Shown here: in pieces, positions 12,442 through 23,992 of the stretch
How positions within the stretch are numbered: position 1 is the first letter of the stretch
Layout of the letters: each line of letters starts with the position of its first letter
From: Bullera alba
Lineage: Eukaryota; Basidiomycota; Tremellomycetes; Tremellales; Bulleraceae
DNA: 64,000 bases
Direction: 5' to 3'
Assembly (NCBI GenBank): GCA_001600095.1
Contig: BCIX01000001.1
Location: 4,117,198 to 4,181,197 of the forward strand
The notes under the pieces: generated by a model
What the model was told of the DNA's origin: nothing
The model's input: the letters and a program-made list of their open reading frames with translations, nothing else
Databases searched by the model: none
Made by a program: the position numbers and the translations under genes

Positions 12442-13792
12442 TTATGCCGCGCCTGCAGCTCGGTAGATTGTCACAGCTCGATCGTCACCCGCAATGGCAA
12501 ATTGTTTCCCTACTGCGAACGTGTCGCTAGCAACGGGCTGCCAATCGAGACCCCATACGTTGCCACTGGTATTGCTGGTTGACACGCAAGTTCGCTGTCC
12601 CACATCCCACAACTTTACCAAGTTGTCGGCGCCCCTAAGTCCAATCAATACCGTGCCAATGTCTGGCGCGATCGAGGATATTACTCACCCGCTACCGAGC
12701 AATTTGCCATCTGGACTCGCCGCAACACTCAGCACCCAACTCTGGTGACCTTGCATGATAGCGACTGCACCCTCGCCTTTCCCTGATGCGCCGGTCCGTG
12801 ACCCCGCCCTGACATCGTGCAAGACGATTCGATGATCATCTGATCCAGAAAAAAGCCACTAAACAATCTTCTTTAGGATTTGGACATCAACCTGAATAGC
12901 CTTGGACTCACCTGCGAGTCGGTCGACCATGATAGCGTCCTGACAGCCATAGCATGTGACGTGTATGTAGCTACGATTGCCTGTGTGGTTGTGTCGACAA
13001 TCACGATATGCCCAGTCTCGGTTGACAAAGCCAGCGATTGGCCATCGGGAGACTGAAAGATATCAGCGTTCAGCCTCTGGGAGTACTGGCAAGGTGATGA
13101 TGACTTACAAATTGAAGATCCATACCGAACTTGCCCTTGCCGGTATCGATGACCTTGCCCTCTCCGCCTAAGGCACCTCTACTGCTCCCTTCCCCGTTGC
13201 TGCTGGACTCAGAACTTGAAGTATCGGACATGGTTCGGATAGCGAGTTTGGACGATCGTCCAGACCATGCCCAGCACTCCAAATTGGGATGCAGAGCACT
13301 CGTGTATGCCGCAAGTTCTAGCAACAACTCCATCAGCACGATCACACCTTTCCCTCTAGTTTACTCACCAGTTTCTCCCGACGTTGCCTTCTCCCTGCCA
13401 GTCTCCACCCGGCCGATGACATTTCCCTCCGCGGCATCGATAAGAGCGACCGTGCCGTCCAGACTGGTACTCAGTACGCGTGTTCCATCGGAGCTTGCAC
13501 TGAGCGAGGAGATGGCAAGAGGATGAGCTGAGATGTCGTGAAGTGGAGCGGATAGCTCGGTCGAGGGGTAGATCCGAACATGGCCATCAGCGGATCCTGA
13601 GACTAGTTGGTTCTGAGCGGTCCATTTGAGCGCCCATATCGAGTCAGGATGGACTGAAGCGTGTTAGAAGTACACGAAGGCCCTATAGTTAAACTGCTCA
13701 CCAGGCGTGGATTCCTGCTGCAAGTAGGCGAGAGACTAGAGGTGGCAGATGGTCAGTCACCGTCATAACGCGAGCGATGCTTTGCTCACCAT
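12442..13792 (-). CDS. SKI8: SKI8/WDR61 WD40 subunit of the Ski complex
   Basis: WD40 adaptor of the Ski2-Ski3-Ski8 helicase complex that feeds mRNA to the cytoplasmic exosome; in yeast it also acts in meiotic recombination. Model: complement(12442..12634, 12689..12858, 12912..13052, 13109..13317, 13369..13653, 13702..13735, 13790..13792), 344 residues. Blades seen in order: LVSGSADGHVRIY, STSLDGTVALID, FSPDGQSLALSTETG, WLFSGSDDHRIVLHDV, DNLVKLWDVGQRTCV, and the final FAIAGDDRAVTIYR. VGQRTCV followed by GDDRAVTIY at the C-terminus is typical of WDR61/Ski8. The first coding exon is just the ATG, followed at once by a GTGAGC donor. It is convergent with CAP and divergent from the carrier-like gene. 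Confidence 0.85.
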
Positions 13793-14069
13793 GATGAGGC
13801 TGCGGTGATGATGTGAAAAGTACTTCTAGTCAAGGGCTCTTTTACCTTGTCTCCTCTCTGAGGGTTTCTACTATGCTGGTATTGTTGACCAGAGTCAGCG
13901 ATGAGAGGTGAAGATAAATGAGAGGAACGGAAGATGAATTCGATTTTGCGAACAAAGTCATGTCGAGGTTGGCCGTTTCAGATTCAACATTGATCATACA
14001 ACTCATTCAGCACTCGTCACTGACCAAGCAGCAGACAGGCGGTCACCTTGCTCCAATGCCAAGTTCCTT
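13793..14069. promoter_or_regulatory. Divergent promoter, SKI8 / carrier-like gene
   Basis: These 277 bases lie between two divergent start codons and should hold both promoters and the SKI8 5' UTR. No clear motif was seen. Confidence 0.45.
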
Positions 14070-15678
14070 ATGACCACCGCGGTGCTGCCAATGACGGCGC
14101 CGAAGCCGCTCAATCCGCCGGCAAAGGCTCTCAAGGATGGCACGGGCCCATTACAGGTTTCCTCGACGAGCACGTCCGTCTCGGCTGCTTTTGCGAGATC
14201 ACTATTCCTCTTCATGGGTGGGTCAGCTATCGCTTCGCTAGTTGCATCATAGCTAACAAAACGGTCTCAGGATTGATGTTCAGTCGGCCATCCAAGCTGT
14301 TCCGCCCTAGTCGAGGTATGTCAACCTGAGGTCATCATGCAGACATTTTGATGGATCCAGGCTGATCCAATCTCACTCTTAGTTGACACATGGGCAGGTC
14401 TTCGGCATCTGGCAATGTCAGCAGATCAAACTCTCTCTGCGTCATTCATCAGGACCTTGATCAGGAGTCGAACTGGCGCAATGGCATTGATTGTCACCAT
14501 CATACCGCCATTACTGATCAACACGACACTTGGATTCTTGCTCTTCACCTCTCATTCCTTCTTCTCACTCAGTCTCGCCCGGATACCTTTCTTCCATCCA
14601 GAACACTCCGATCGGTATCGAGTGCAGAGTACACCATTCTCAGATGAGACGGTCTCGGAACAACAAGAGGAAGAGGGGGAGAGAATCAACATCCATAATC
14701 TAGTCTCCGGTCCTACTATCATCCCTCGCCATCCTACGCTGTTGTCTGGTCTAGCGGGGGCGGGAGCGGGGATCATTCAGGGAATGGCATTTACGCCGAT
14801 TGAGAACACCGTCAGGTGAGTGTGATACATCTGGAACAACTATTCGGGAGGGACCATTGACATGACGGGTCCCAGGCTCTTGCGGCGGTCCGCTTCATCT
14901 TTCAAACCTCTACTTAGCTTGTTACATCTTTCGCCGAAGTACCAAAGTCAAGAGATCGTCACACCTGTGCAAGCTCTGCGCGAGTTCCTTTCCAGTGATA
15001 GCTGGAGACGGCCTCCTTCATGGTGGGCAGGTTGGCGGTGGACGGTAGCAAGGGATGCGTGAGTGCAACCCTCGCGCGGCATGTCTGTTGGACTATGGCT
15101 CACTGATGGCTTGATATCACAGCGCCAGCTACAGCGTCTTCTTCGCTGCTTTCGACGTCACTCGTCGTGTAAGTCTGAGGGTCAAGGCATTCCTTACTGG
15201 TGATATCTCCCCGGGATGGGACAACTTCATTTACATCAGCCTGCCCGCCGATCACACTCGGTCCAGCGAAGAAGTGCCAAGCTCGAATCCCAGTCTTCTG
15301 GCTCCGCGGGATACTCCGACCCCAGCGAGGATAGCGCAGGCGCTCACGATCGTATCTGGCGGCGTCTTAGCTTCGCTTGGTGCGGAGATGGTTGGAAGGC
15401 CATTCAGGACTTGTCAGAGTATAATGCAACAGCATCAAGCTCAATTCCCTCATCTCAAAGCCCAGGGCATGCGGCAGAACCCGATTCTTGGGGTGTTCAA
15501 GGAGAAGGGATTCAAGCCATTTTTTCGGTCGCCAAAGGCAGCTAGTGGAGCTATGTCAGTACCGGCAACGGGATCGAGATTGGGTAGAGGTTTGGCTCGC
15601 GTTGGTTGGAGACTGGCAGCCGTTGGTCCCTGGGGAATGGGATTCCTGGTCTGGGCATGGGTAGGAGGAGAGATTTGA
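14070..15678 (+). CDS. Divergent mitochondrial-carrier-like membrane protein
   Basis: Probably a distant SLC25-type protein of the mitochondrial membrane; the substrate is unknown. Model: 14070..14217, 14271..14315, 14383..14815, 14876..15058, 15123..15678, 454 residues. Hydrophobic segments recur at carrier-like spacing: LFLFMG, MALIVTIIPPLLINTTLGFLL, LLSGLAGAGAGIIQGMAFTP, and a block near residue 340 (IVSGGVLASLGAEMV) followed by GRPFRTCQSIMQQH. The phrase GMAFTPIENTVR resembles the carrier signature Px(D/E)xx(K/R), but the three-fold repeat is weak, so an Ugo1-like, non-transporting role in mitochondrial fusion is possible. After 15123 a GTAAGT in frame could be read as a donor, but splicing there breaks the conserved frame, so I kept the exon whole. 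Confidence 0.6.
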
Positions 15679-15764
15679 AGCATCATCACTAGACTGCATC
15701 GCATCTGTAGCATAGCCCTATCATGCAAATATCATCTTGGACTGCAGTCGAAGAAAGTGCAAGG

Positions 15765-17491
15765 TCACTGCTTCCACTTTTTGCGACCCGAATCCCCTTC
15801 CTCGTCGGCTTTTCGTTTCTGTCCAGGTAGTTCGACAGCCTGGCGTAACAGCCTTTTCGTCCGGTGCAATAACCTCTGCTCGCCATACCGGACTATCGTG
15901 GCTCGCTTCTGATGCTGGTCTCTCCACTGATCTGCCTTCAGTCTCTCCCCGTCCGACTTCAGAGATACCGTCAGTCTGGCCCTTCCAATATACCTTTCGG
16001 GGCTCACCTCCATGTCATGCTGATACCGGGCTAGCCGCTTGTCGATCGCTTTGCCAAGTACTTCCACCACGGCGTCATCGACAAGGGGCTTGGGCAACTT
16101 TCCTTTCTTTGCGAACCTCTCCCATTCGGTGTCGTAGAGGAGGATCCGGGTGAAAGCGATCATAGATTCGTCCAACTCGGTCTCAAAGTTGAGGTAGAAA
16201 GTACTGATTTAGCAACATGAGTATGTCCATCCCGTCGATGACTGACAGCTGCACTCACTCTTCTTGATCCTCCAACCACGCGTCAACGCGTGCCATCGTA
16301 TCTCCCTGGTTGACGGATGAAACGATGAGATCGCCCTCGAGCTCCACTTCGTCACCTGGGTTGCCAAAATTCCAAGCTCCCTCTTCTTCGTGGTTGCCCA
16401 GTGGGAATACGTCGACATGGCCGTATTTCCGTAACAGCTCCGAATTGGGAGGCGAAGCATACGTGTTGAACTGGAAAGTCAGCCCAGTCACATATGGGCA
16501 ACCCACTATTTGCTCAGACGGCTGTATCGTCTTTGTGGACACCATAGTAAACCCATCCTCGACGCCCTCGGGCATCGCATGTTCCTCGTCTCCCTCGTCA
16601 TCGAACAGTCTTGCGTTGTCCCTCTCGTAGGCGGCATTGAGCATATCCGGCATCGGCACCATGACTGCAATTTGCTCTTCCTCATCGTCATCGCTGTCAT
16701 CATCATTGGCCTTGACGTCGGCTTCGGGTGTAATTTTGGATGCGTCTACCATGAATGATCGGGAGAGGATCTGGGATCCGTGAATGTGAAAATTCTCAAG
16801 GAAGAAATGACTCGAGGAGAAGGTATCTTGGTGTGCCTTGCCTACATGTTAGCTGGGATTTTAACCCAGGAGTGAACATGGAAGCGCTTACATCGACTAT
16901 CGGCTTGATCTTTGCTTCGTATTCCCTCTCAGCATCTTCTTTTCCTATTCTCTCTACCATATCAGTGATGGAACATCCTCAATCACATACTCTCGATATC
17001 AGTGCCCTTGAGTTCGGCCAACTGCTCGTCATTCCAGAACATGGGCGTGTCGAAAGTCCGGGGCAAAGACTCTGAGGACAATCAGTGCATGCCTGCCTCT
17101 CACTTTCGACGTGCTCACCGAGGTAGTAGCTCCACGGACTACTCGATCCCTTGCTGCTCTCCCACATCATGACCAAAATCAACCGCGACCATCCCGAGCC
17201 CAATCCCTCCCACTCGTCATCTGAAAGTTGAGTCCGTAAATCAGACGAGTAAGGTGTGAGCAGCAGCTTGTTGGGAATATGGAACAATGGAGTATCGGGC
17301 TATACGATACATCAGCTACATACTGTCGCTATACTACGCATCGGGGGTCGATGGTCACACACTGGAATCTCCTTCAACGCTTTAGCTCCACCGCCCATAT
17401 CGGCGAAGTTGTCCAAACCAAAGCTCGCATGGACCCATCCTCCCGCTGCTCTGAAGGCCGCCAGGAAGGACTGTAGCTGCTGGCTATCCAT
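15765..17491 (-). CDS. RKM4: SET-domain ribosomal lysine methyltransferase (RKM4/SETD6 type)
   Basis: Protein-lysine N-methyltransferase of the RKM4/SETD6 group; the yeast enzyme methylates ribosomal protein L42. Model: complement(15765..16203, 16259..16470, 16507..16836, 16892..16953, 16991..17071, 17119..17299, 17363..17491), 477 residues. The SET domain begins near residue 20 and has the large insert typical of the group: ENFHIHGSQILSRSF, then MVPMPDMLNAAYERDNARLF. The SAM-site end is split by a 36-nt intron; removing it gives FNTYASPPNSELLRKYGHVD. The Rubis-substrate-binding-like domain follows, with FETELDESMIAFTRILL. The C-terminus is lysine/arginine-rich, suggesting nuclear import. One intron uses an AAG acceptor (16837). 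Divergent from the Tag1-like gene. Confidence 0.88.
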
Positions 17492-17691
17492 GATGCGCTG
17501 TTGAGTTGTAGAATGCAGCACTAGAAGGATACTGGCCAAAACTTCTGGCAGCGACATGTCGGGTCGGGTAATTGCCAATTCCGATCGCAGCTGACTCTGC
17601 CCACGCCTCCCCATCCGATTGATCGTCATCTTGTACTCTACTCCATCCACTACTCGCATCCAGAGCATCAGCAGCAGCGCCCACTCCCGCC
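17492..17691. promoter_or_regulatory. Divergent promoter, RKM4 / Tag1-like gene
   Basis: A compact 200-bp space between two divergent start codons. It must contain both core promoters; no individual element could be recognised. Confidence 0.45.
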
Positions 17692-19776
17692 ATGCCTCCC
17701 GATAAGGGCAAGGGCAAGGCCAAAGCTAGATCACCAGAACACTCACGCGCTCCGACAGAGAGGGACCCACTCATAGCTTCGTCATCACGAATCACGGAGG
17801 ATGCCCCGGATACTGTCAGACCGATCCGCCGCTCTCGACTCGGGTCAATCTTATTCACAGCTGGGATAGTGGCTTTCTCCCTCTTCCTCTCCGCACTTCT
17901 CTTCGTGGCATTATTGGCCTACTCGTTCAAACCGTCTGAGTCCGAGGTACAATCACTGCCAAAGACCGCATTCGCATATTCGTTGCCGGAATCGATACAA
18001 GTGCTCAACATAACGGAAGATGGTATACGGCTCAATGTCTCCCTGCGATGTGGGATCGACTTTGACAGAGCACTCGGAATCAGTCCGATCAGCGAGCAGG
18101 ATAGAGTACATGCCCAAGATGACAGTATTCGGGGAATAGGAGCGGAATGGTGGGAGAAGATCAGGCGTTGGACTGGACACACACTCTATAAACAATTGGA
18201 AAGCAGAGTCGTTCAAGTCTCGCTCAACGACCACATCCTCGTTCTTCCAGAGAAGGCAGGCAACTCGCCGCTGCTGCAGGTCACCGTGCCTGAACCGTTG
18301 GACATCCCTTTGTTGTCAGGTCGACGCCAGGGAGGCAAGGACACCCTACCCCTGATGTGGGTACAAATACTAGCAAAGCCGGTCGCTGGCATGGGAGATC
18401 TACTCAGTGCTGCGCGGAAAGCATGGGAGGAGGGAGAAGTACGGGTCAGGGTACAGACAAAGACGGCGCATGTGGCTTTACCGGAGAAGGCTTGGTGGGC
18501 AAAGTACGGTACCATGGTGAAAGAGGACATCTCGATGAATCTGGACATAGACGGTGAGTTGGATCCATCACAGTCCCTTCTCACGCCCTACAGTCTCTAG
18601 AATCCAGAGTCCCTTCCTGCTTCTGTAATCCCGCTCGTTGCAATCCCCTATCGCACGTGTGTTTGCACCTCCTTCCAGCCGAGCAGTGTGCTGACCACTA
18701 TGGTAGTTCCTGATTTGGGCATACCCAACAATGGCAATCTATCGACATTGGTCCACCTTGATCGATACGATCTGCTCAGCTTGCCCACTGGACTTGCCAT
18801 CATCGCCAACGCTTCGATGCCCAATCTCTTCAGCAACCTCACTCGCAAAGCCGTCACCACCAAAGTCCCCTTCTCCCTTCCATTTTCAGTCGCCCTATCT
18901 GACGGCAGCGTCATGGCGGAAGTCATCACTGCTCCGATCTACATCGATAAATCGGACAAGATCAGCCTTGGTTTATCTGGCGAAATCACCGCTGACCTCG
19001 ATGACACTGGGGACGATTCCCCCTTGTCAACTTTTCTGCAGAAATATCTCAATGGCGAGGACAATCCAATCAAAGTCAAAGGTTTAACGGCCATTCCGTC
19101 ATTTATTCCTCCCTCATCCATCGACGCGCCGCCCAATTGGCTCCTTCACTCTATGCAGGCGATTCAGGCGGATCTCATTTTCCCTGGACCGAAACCAAAA
19201 CCGAACATCCTCAAGAGCGTGACCATAGAGCGTGTCAGGATCGTTGAGCGGCGAGGCAAGATGTTGGTATCGGGAATGGTGCTGGCCATAGTGGAACTTC
19301 CCCCAGCTATGGAGAGGGTGAACGTGGACGTATCGGATCTCCTCCCAGATATACTGGTATATAACGGACCCGTGGAGGACGACGACGACGGGGACGGAGA
19401 AGAATACCCTCCAAGGGCTTTTGGAAGGATACGACCCGAAGACTGGCTACCTGCCGCGACGGAACACCTCACAGATGACCCGGTCAACCCTTACAAGATG
19501 CAGGTGACGGCAGAGATTCAGGAAGTCCCATTGGAAGTGCTCAGCGGGCGGGACAAGGTCCTCAGCGACTTCGTCTCGAAGATTGTGTTCAGAGGCGGGG
19601 CCGAGGCAGGCATCAAAGGAACGGCGGATGTCAAAGTACAGATCCAGGGCGTTGGCAAGGGCAAGGAGCGAAGCCTCGTTCGCCTGGATGGACTGCCTGT
19701 CCAAGGTCGATTTTGGGTAGGCAGGCAAAGACTGGCTGGGTCAGAAGAATTCAAGGAGAACAGCGGAGAGTTGTAA
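17692..19776 (+). CDS. Single-pass membrane protein, Tag1-like (tentative)
   Basis: A protein of 643 residues from exons 17692..18553 and 18707..19776. About 50 basic, Ser-rich residues precede one hydrophobic helix (ILFTAGIVAFSLFLSALLF), and the remaining ~550 residues would be extracytosolic. That part reads as repeated beta-rich units, with phrases such as VLNITEDGIRLNVSL and LPFSVALSDGSVMAEV, recalling LEA-2-type repeats and the vacuolar Tag1 protein that ends autophagy in yeast. N-x-S/T sites are present. An acidic Asp-rich loop lies near residue 515. The fold suggestion comes from the layout and a few phrases only, so the name is tentative. It is convergent with CDC43, 74 bases apart. 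Confidence 0.6.
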
Positions 19777-19850
19777 GATGGGTAAATACGGTTGTAGAAC
19801 GTCGTTATCGTTGCATGTATGTACAAAGTGATATCTGGGCGTGATCCCTT

Positions 19851-21208
19851 CTATGATTCTACTGACTTGATCCTGTCCATCTCTGTCCTGAGCCAGCTCG
19901 CGGTGTCCTCTGGAATGTTGAGCTGTGCGTCAAGCGTCTTCAAAGCGACCAGCGGATCTTGGTGCAGCGCTAACGCCGCGAGGGCGAGGTACGAGTGGTA
20001 TGGGTCGGGATAGTCCTCGGGCTCCTTGCCGAACCCTCCCATTGGGGATTGAGCCGAAAGTAAAAAGTCCTTGTCCTCGTCCTTGTTGATGATCTCGTCC
20101 GCCCCGAGGATCTGCAGCCCGTTAGCACGTATACCAGAGAAATTGGCGCCTTGGCTCACCTTGAGAGCAGCACCACACCAGAAGGAATAGCAAACGTCTT
20201 CCAGTTTGCCCGGTCGGCCTTGGAAACCGCCAATCTGTCTCTGGGCTAGCCATCGAATGGTAGACTCGTTGTGCACTTGAGTCGTATGGAGGGTATCAAT
20301 CAATGATCGGGATGCGATGGCGCAGTATGTTGTACCACCTGTAACATTTAGCTGGTTCTGTCTTCATCTTCAGAACACACCTTGAGCCTCTATGACTCCT
20401 TGTCTAGAAGCGTATCCCCCCTCCCAAGTCTTGACACAGATCAGCGGGGAGCCGTTGGCGGAAGGCCAACTGACTCACTCTGCTACCCTCGATCATACGC
20501 AATGCAGAGTCTGAATCATAGCCCTCGAAGCCAGTAAGGTGTCCGATCACCGTCGCGCAATAGGTCATCCGCAAATCGCTCTGAAAGGCTCCCTCGATAT
20601 ACTGCTTCGGCAGAGGCGAGAAACTGAAGCTGTCAGTCAGAGTCTCATTTTCAGCAACTCACGATCCATCTTCAGCTTGACACGACCGCAGAAAGCTCTC
20701 CAGCCCAGAGAGGTCGAGCTTGTCCAGTGGCTCTCTGAGGAGCGCCAATGCCAAGATTGCCGTGTAAGTAGAGGGTAGGTGACCAGGCGATGTCGAGGGG
20801 TTCTGCGTCGTCAGATACTAAAGTAAATTATGCTGACTCACACTGGTCGTCATGAACGATGAGCCTCGAAATCCTCCTCCAGCTACGCATGTCCGAACAT
20901 CAGCAAAGGCTTGAAGCGTACTTGATGACCTGCTCACGAGCTTGGAGGGACCATACCCAATCCACCCAACTACTTCTGTCCTCCCAGCTTACAGTCTCCA
21001 AAGCTCCCAAGAGATCTAAGCCCGAGATGCAAAAGTACGCGATGGTGATTCTACGCTGTTTAGGTTACTTTGCGGCCGGACCGACTGACCTGTTTGAATC
21101 GTGTCCAGTCGCTTGAGCTGGCAGTGCTTGGAGACACCGCTTAAAGTATGTTATGTGGGCATTGCGCTTGAAAGTAGACTGCCTCGGCCTGGTCAGAGTG
21201 TCCTCCAT
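19851..21208 (-). CDS. CDC43: Geranylgeranyltransferase type I beta subunit
   Basis: Beta subunit of GGTase-I, which adds C20 geranylgeranyl to CaaL proteins such as Rho1 and Cdc42. Model of eight exons: complement(19851..20111, 20160..20338, 20381..20429, 20479..20623, 20663..20802, 20842..20882, 20938..21050, 21090..21208), 348 residues. The prenyltransferase repeats show GGGFRGSSF, WEGGYASRQGVIEAQGGTTYCA and, most telling, GGFQGRPGKLEDVCYSFWCG. That motif includes the zinc ligands Asp and Cys; the third ligand, His, is in PYHSYLALAAL. The start at 21208 (MEDTLTRPRQ) puts the family's HITYFKRCLQALP block near residue 20; an upstream in-frame Met at 21328 would add about 40 unconserved residues. 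One intron ends in AAG (20430). Confidence 0.9.
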
Positions 21209-21409
21209 ATCACTCGCATGTCCAGAATGATGTGTCGAGCGTAGAGAAGCGATGAGCACACCGCAGAGGTTTTGATATTCCGGAACGACTAATGCGGCAA
21301 CTCGACGGCGCGGGCTTTGTTGATCCACTAGTCCATCCCGCTGCTATACATGTCGCAACCACCTTGTTCAACTACAACTACATTCCAGCAGTAGGACCAG
21401 CACAGCACA
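21209..21409. promoter_or_regulatory. Divergent promoter, CDC43 / amino-acid transporter
   Basis: About 200 bases separate the two chosen start codons. The space carries both promoters; nothing specific was recognised. Confidence 0.45.
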
Positions 21410-23745
21410 ATGCCCTCAACACCTCAGCGGGGTCACAACCGACGTGTGTCCTCGATTAGCACCCCTGGCTCAGGATACATCTCAGCCCAGGAATCCCTGG
21501 AGGGCACTCCGACGCGTCCATCGACGAGCAGGACTAGCACCATGTCTGCAGCGATGGGCGACGATGCAGATCAACATCAAGGATACTTTGTAGACCAGAG
21601 CTCTCACAGTACTGCTTCCTCATCATCCTCCTTCAACAAATACCAAACGGCCCAAACGAGCAATAGGAGTAACAATACTGTCCGTTCGCCCATGTTTCAT
21701 GTCGACAGTCCAGGCACTGCCATCGGCACTGGCGCTGGCAACTTGACATATGATGTTCATCACGACTACAACGACCAGGACACTCGCAGAACGGAGAGTG
21801 AGACCAGTCTGACATCGAGAGCGGCTTCGTTCAACTCAGAGTCCATGCTAGAAGTCCTGGACAGCAATGGGGACCACGACTCGGCAGAGGATATGGAATT
21901 CGACGAGGAGGACACAGTTACCATGGAGGACGACGAGGGTTTGCATATAGATAGTGAATCCAGGCAGCCACTAGTCTCCAGGAGGAGGCGCAAGAAGTGG
22001 GATGCAGAAGGGGTCGAGAAGGAGGAGAAGTCTTTGTTGGGCGTGAGTACCTCGAACATTAGCTCGTTTCAAAGCTGACCATTGGAAACAGCTTATACCG
22101 TCACTCGTACTGGCACATGCCTTACCTCTCCTACCCTTGCTATGTCTACTCCCGTACAACTTCTTGCCCGCAGGAGTTGTCTTCTTCATCCCGATTATAT
22201 GTGTGTTCACCGCACTGTCCTGCTGCGCACATATAGTCATTGTCTACCTCTCCTGGTGAGTTGTCCATGTCTTCCCACTACGGAAGACTGAACCCTTTCC
22301 AGGTATTTAAAGGTCAAGAGCTTCGAAGAAGTGTTCTCCACGGTCACTGGAAGGTATGGCAAATACGGAGTGTGGGGAGGAAGAGCTGTCGTGATCACTT
22401 CGGTCACTGGTTTACTCGTCGGCTGGCTGGGCAGTGAGTGACGGTCCATTCTCGACGTCTGCAGACTCTTGCTGACATCTGACAGCCCTTTACCCTCTCC
22501 TGGAACCACTGGTTGAGAGTTACTTCCCAAAGAATGGATTCTTCACCTCCACAGTGCTATGGACTGTGCTTCCTGCCACAGCGGTGAGTGAACCGTCGCT
22601 GTTCACACTCACAAGACTGACACCTCTTGTAGCTTCTTCCATCGCTATTGCCATCCCGAATGACGCGGAGTCTTCGTCGATCGCCATATGTCATCGTGCT
22701 GTTGGTCCCGATTGTCGTCTTCCTCGTCATTGGTCGTACAGTCGAGATTGAGAAGGCCACACGGGAGGGACTGCCTCTAGCGGAGACTCGGGACATCGTC
22801 AAACGGAGATTCGGCTTGGCTGGTGGAAGCTCTGCTGGAGCTGGATTGAGTGAGTGCTCCCGAAGCTAGGATACCTCATGTACCTCATTGACAACCACAG
22901 CCACGCTCGCGGTATTCCTCACACCACACCTCAATACACTACCGATTCATTCGACGCTAGCTCGAAATAAACGGGCATCGTTCTTCCTTCCATGTCTGAT
23001 ATCCTCTGGTATCCTGCTCGCCCTGTCCCTTCCGTTCGCTCTCGTCCCATACTACCTCTTGCCACCTCTTACCGATATGGCGGAGACAGCAACTCCACTG
23101 ACACGATCTGGAATCTTCGCTAGACTTCCGGTGGATGATGGATGGCTCAATCTGGCTAGAGTGCTGCAGTGCATCTTGGTCTTGGGAACAGCGAATCTGG
23201 TCATACTTCGGGGAAGGGACTGCATTCTCAGCTGTATGGGAATTACCGACAGGAGCGGCGAGCGCTACAAAGTCGGCCGGTGGGTTGGCCTCGGTCTGTG
23301 GACCGTCGTCGTTGTTTTTGCCTGTATCGGAGGTCTTTTCGCGGAAAAGATTGAGATGCTGGGAGTTGTCGCCACACTGGCCATTGGCTGGTTACTGCCT
23401 TGTAAGTGTGACGGCCCAGCGTACCATCGCTCCAACTGACTCGGCATAGCCGTCTTCTTCATTATCACTTTTCACGTCAGATCACCACTATCGATCATCT
23501 TCCCTTCGCACCAGCCGCCTCCGTCGTCCACCCCAACGATGAGCTCTGGGGGAGCAACGCATACCCGAAACAACAGCCTGAATGACCCTTCGGTCGATCA
23601 ACTACTCGTTCGAAAAGAGAGGCAACTGCAAAAACGCCGTCTGGGCCGGAGGTTATGGCAGGATTTGATCGTGTATATTGGGATCCTACCGGTGGGCTGT
23701 GTGACCATTGCTTGGAGCCTGGGCAATCTCGTTGGGATTTGGTAA
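21410..23745 (+). CDS. AAAP-family amino-acid transporter
   Basis: Proton-coupled amino-acid transporter of the AAAP (SLC32/36/38-like) superfamily, in fungi often vacuolar. Model: 21410..22042, 22092..22255, 22303..22433, 22486..22583, 22633..22849, 22901..23401, 23450..23745, 679 residues. The first ~210 residues are a cytosolic Ser/Thr/Asp-rich tail ending in a basic RRRRKKW. About ten to eleven hydrophobic helices follow, starting LIPSLVLAHALPLLPLL and ending YIGILPVGCVTIAWSLG. Between helices 9 and 10 is a polar loop with several His and Ser. Substrate and subfamily cannot be read from sequence alone. The TTTG before the stop is followed by GTAAGG, so one more short 3' exon cannot be excluded. 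Confidence 0.75.
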
Positions 23746-23992
23746 GGATGTCTGTCTTTTGGGCACTCGAGGGATTTTAGATTGAGACAAAGCCGATGCA
23801 ATGCAGAAAGTAAGTGCTTTGCAGATCCGCTAACGAGGCCAGTTCACTGATCCAACATTCACTGCATGACCCATCAGACTAACTTGACAAACCGCCTACT
23901 ACAATAGCTGACCCCGCGACCACATTGCGTACATAATAACCTGATCAAGCTCATCCTCCTCACCTCTCCACAGCCCTCTCCCTTTTGCTCGA
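23746..23992. other. Convergent 3' region, amino-acid transporter / sugar porter
   Basis: These 247 bases lie between two convergent stop codons. They hold 3' ends only; no gene or repeat is visible. Confidence 0.5.

Noticed and set aside
15173..15241. An extra intron (GTAAGT...CATCAG) in the carrier-like gene
   Set aside because: Splicing it shifts the frame away from the conserved IVSGGVLASLGAEMV block; the unspliced frame is open to 15678.
21209..21328. CDC43 start at the upstream Met 21328
   Set aside because: It would add about 40 unconserved residues and reach far into the divergent promoter; the Met at 21208 fits the family length.
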